Shown piece after piece: positions 61,924-64,000 of a stretch of 64,000 nucleotides of DNA (within the stretch, counting starts at the first letter, position 1; every line of letters begins with the position of its first letter). The translations under genes were made by a program, and so were the position numbers. The notes under the pieces were generated by a model. That model was not told where the DNA came from. It saw only the letters and a list, made by a program, of their open reading frames with translations, and made no database searches. The stretch is from Spartobacteria bacterium LR76 (GTDB lineage Bacteria; Verrucomicrobiota; Verrucomicrobiia; Chthoniobacterales; Terrimicrobiaceae), in the NCBI GenBank assembly GCA_003054655.1, contig QAYZ01000015.1, positions 434,001-498,000 on the forward strand. The letters are read 5' to 3'.

Positions 61924-63390
61924 ATGAAACACCCCCTCCTCCTGGCTGCGATCGTCGCGTCGCTGGGATTTTTTCCTCTTCCGGCTCCGGCCCAGACGCA
62001 ATCTCCCGTCACTTTTGACACTTTTTTCCAGGAACTCTCTCCCTATGGGGACTGGATAAACGTCGAAGGATACGGCATGAGCTGGCAGCCGAGGGTGGAT
62101 TCCGACTGGCGTCCCTATGGGGATGGCCGCTGGGCGCAGACCGATGCGGGGTGGACGTGGATGTCGAACGAACCCTGGGGGTGGATCACGTATCACTATG
62201 GGCGCTGGACCACCCTGGAGGACGGGGGGTGGATCTGGGTGCCGGGGTATGAATGGGCTCCGGCCTGGGTTTCCTGGCGGACGAATGACGACTACGTCGG
62301 CTGGGCGCCGCTGCCCCCGGAGGCAGTATGGGAGCCCTCCACAGGGTTCACTGCCTCGGTCGACGTTTCCTACGGGATCGGGGTGCAGGTTTACACCTTC
62401 TGTCCGATCCAATATTTCGGCTGGCCCGCGCTGCGCCCCGTCCTGATGCCGGTGGCGCAAAATGCCACGATTCTCCCGCACACGACCAATGTCACAACAG
62501 TGAGCATGCGCAACAATACGATCTATTGCGGCGGCCCGGACTACGCACAGATCAATCACCGGGGGCAATATGCCGTGCCGCAATATCAGCTTCAGCGGAG
62601 CCAGGCGGCGGGAACATGGCCCGGCACCGGGGAGCAGCAAGCTCTCCTGAAACAGGGGGTGCTGGCGGTGCGCTCCCCCAAGGTATACCCTATCTTTTCC
62701 GCCACGAGCCAGAGGAGTGTGACCACTCAGGTGCCGCGACCTCGGACACAGCCCGACCGGCGGCCCGGTACCCCGCCGGCCCCGGTGGTGCAGGTCACAG
62801 CTCAACCGACCCCTGTCGCCACACAGACAGCCCAGCCCGCCCCGGCGGTTCAAGCTGGACCGATCTACGACGTAACAGTCGGACAGCAACCCGGGCAACT
62901 CCCCGCCTATACGGTCACTGGGGCCCAAGTCGTCTCGCCGCAGCAAAACCCATCGACCGTCCCATCGCCGCAGCCGCAGGCTGGTTATCGCGTCGGCGAC
63001 GCCCCATATCGCCAGCAACAGGCGCAACAAGCGCAGATCGACGCCACGCGCCAGCAACGCCAGGCTCAACAAGAGCAGCCTCCCCAGAGCGAGACCGAAT
63101 CCCGGATCCAGCAGCAGCAGCAACAGTTGCAGGACCGAACCCGCCAGATTCAGGAGGCTCAGCAGGAGCGCATGCGTCAGATCCAGCAAAGCCAGACCGC
63201 GCAACAACAACAAGCGGAAGCGCTTCAGCAGCAGCGGGAGGCCATGCAGCGCCAGCTCCAGCAGCAGCAAGACCGCCAGCGTCAACAACAGCAGTCCCAG
63301 CAACAGCCGCAATCCGGGTCACAATATCAACCGAGATCGCAGCAGACACCGCCGCCGGGAAGCGGATGGAAAACCCTCAATACCCAGTAA
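61924..63390 (+). CDS. DUF6600-like exported protein with Gln-rich tail
   Basis: 488 residues with a signal peptide at 1-24 ending in APAQ, and a GAGG ribosome-binding site seven bases before the ATG. Residues 30-150 are the Trp-rich repeats of DUF6600 (YGDWINVEGYGMSWQPRV; WRPYGDGRWAQTDAGWTW; HYGRWTTLEDGGWIWVPGYE). The last ~170 residues are low complexity, extremely rich in Gln with Pro, Arg and Ser. It should be an envelope or periplasmic protein. Function is unknown. Confidence 0.82.
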   Translation: MKHPLLLAAIVASLGFFPLPAPAQTQSPVTFDTFFQELSPYGDWINVEGYGMSWQPRVDSDWRPYGDGRWAQTDAGWTWMSNEPWGWITYHYGRWTTLEDGGWIWVPGYEWAPAWVSWRTNDDYVGWAPLPPEAVWEPSTGFTASVDVSYGIGVQVYTFCPIQYFGWPALRPVLMPVAQNATILPHTTNVTTVSMRNNTIYCGGPDYAQINHRGQYAVPQYQLQRSQAAGTWPGTGEQQALLKQGVLAVRSPKVYPIFSATSQRSVTTQVPRPRTQPDRRPGTPPAPVVQVTAQPTPVATQTAQPAPAVQAGPIYDVTVGQQPGQLPAYTVTGAQVVSPQQNPSTVPSPQPQAGYRVGDAPYRQQQAQQAQIDATRQQRQAQQEQPPQSETESRIQQQQQQLQDRTRQIQEAQQERMRQIQQSQTAQQQQAEALQQQREAMQRQLQQQQDRQRQQQQSQQQPQSGSQYQPRSQQTPPPGSGWKTLNTQ

Positions 63391-63417
63391 CCCGACGGAA
63401 AACTCCGAGCGGAACCT

Positions 63418-64000
63418 TTAGCGACGGGCGCCGTAGGCGTTGTTGCGGTCGACGAGGAAGAGATTCGCGCCGCGGCGCTGGAGGACGAAGGTGTTGTTGT
63501 CACCGTACTTCGTCCAGGGGCCGGCGGGGACATCTCGGGCCTCGACGAACTTCCAGTCGGTCACATCCTTGTTGCCCATGCCGAGGTAATCGCGCACGGC
63601 GGGCGAGATATCGAGTCCGGCTCCCTGGTTGAGGTTCGGGCGGGGACGATCGTTGCCGAAAACGTACTGGAAATGATCCGTGCGGAACGGACCGCAATCC
63701 TCCCACTGGGCGTAGCAGATGCGGTTGCCGAATCGGATGGCGATCCAGCGGCCCTTGCAAACTGATTTGCCGGGACGCTCAAAGGCCTGCTTGAACCACG
63801 GGATGACCTTGCGGGATTCGGGCTTGGTCGTGCCCCTCGTCACATCGTTGTACGGCAGGGCGACATAAAAGGGATTTTGGCGGGGAACGAACTTGGCCGG
63901 GAGAAAATTGCGGCGGCGGGAGGCATCCGGGTCGTCGTAGCCACCGTAGTTGCGGGCCCACTGCGGGTCCCACGAGCTTTTGTAGTTGGGCACCGGATTG
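63418..64000 (-). CDS. RlpA/double-psi beta-barrel-like protein (partial, cut by window edge)
   Basis: The frame is open to the right edge, so the N-terminus is missing; 194 codons are visible. The segment CKGRWIAIRFGNRICYAQWEDCGPF, then LDISPAVRDYLGM, recalls the DRGPF and IDLSxAA-LGM motifs of RlpA-type double-psi beta-barrels. These act on peptidoglycan in RlpA. The match is by eye and not close, so the call is tentative. It converges on the Gln-rich protein gene with 27 bp between the stops. Confidence 0.6.
   Translation of the reverse strand, partial: NPVPNYKSSWDPQWARNYGGYDDPDASRRRNFLPAKFVPRQNPFYVALPYNDVTRGTTKPESRKVIPWFKQAFERPGKSVCKGRWIAIRFGNRICYAQWEDCGPFRTDHFQYVFGNDRPRPNLNQGAGLDISPAVRDYLGMGNKDVTDWKFVEARDVPAGPWTKYGDNNTFVLQRRGANLFLVDRNNAYGARR

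Overview
The window is about 64 kb of gene-dense, GC-rich chromosome from a Gram-negative bacterium, most likely a Verrucomicrobiota member of the Chthoniobacter/Terrimicrobium type. This is inferred from an LpxC-FabZ fusion, a complete-looking lipid A/heptose machinery, hopanoid genes, PEP-CTERM exported proteins, a GntR-type regulator with a LacI-like sensor domain, and a prepilin-like protein beside exported beta-helix and LamG-like proteins. There are three tRNA genes, two clear intrinsic terminators, and no rRNA, CRISPR array or insertion sequence.

Layout. 1-4.4 kb: an operon of exported proteins (PEP-CTERM LamG-like, beta-helix, prepilin-like) divergent from a GntR/LacI-type regulator, with a dyad between them. 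4.4-8 kb: an ABC ATPase, a cyclic-nucleotide-binding protein, lpxC-fabZ, lpxA and a small coiled-coil protein, apparently one operon. 8-14.3 kb: housekeeping genes (RluA-type pseudouridine synthase, amidase, hisF, Fur-like regulator, DoxX/MauE-like protein, folP, and a phosphate acetyltransferase split into two adjacent genes). 14.3-17.6 kb: hopanoid genes hpnH and shc. 17.6-27.3 kb: cardiolipin synthase, a YkgJ-like protein, then a six-gene leftward run from avtA to fumC that ends at a bidirectional terminator, and thiH-thiS. 27.3-37.1 kb: a large autotransporter-repeat PEP-CTERM protein, a thioredoxin-like protein, a GAF-LytTR regulator, a TPR/PDZ-like protein, purK, an LpxL-WaaF fusion and tRNA-Val.

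37.4-57.4 kb is the highlight: a nitrate-assimilation island of about 20 kb. It holds an OprB-type porin and zwf (glucose-6-phosphate dehydrogenase); the complete molybdenum-cofactor set moaA-moaD-moaE-moeA-moaC-mogA with divergent MOSC-mobA; and a seven-gene overlapping operon encoding a NasS/NrtA-like nitrate-binding protein, an NNP-type nitrate transporter, a PP2C phosphatase-kinase fusion, a CysJ-like flavoprotein, a NirA-type nitrite reductase, a DmsB-DmsC-like fusion and a NarB/NasA-type nitrate reductase. A LysR regulator is divergent from that operon. The same dyad, TCATGAA-N5-TTCATGA, occurs upstream of the porin and in the LysR/nas intergenic region. This suggests that one LysR regulon links the outer-membrane pore and NADPH supply to nitrate and nitrite reduction.

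57.4-58.0 kb carries two gene remnants whose 5' ends face each other, consistent with a deletion. 58.1-64 kb holds two small exported proteins, the conserved tRNA-Thr/tuf/tRNA-Trp/secE/nusG operon, a DUF6600-like Gln-rich exported protein, and a partial RlpA-like protein cut by the window edge.
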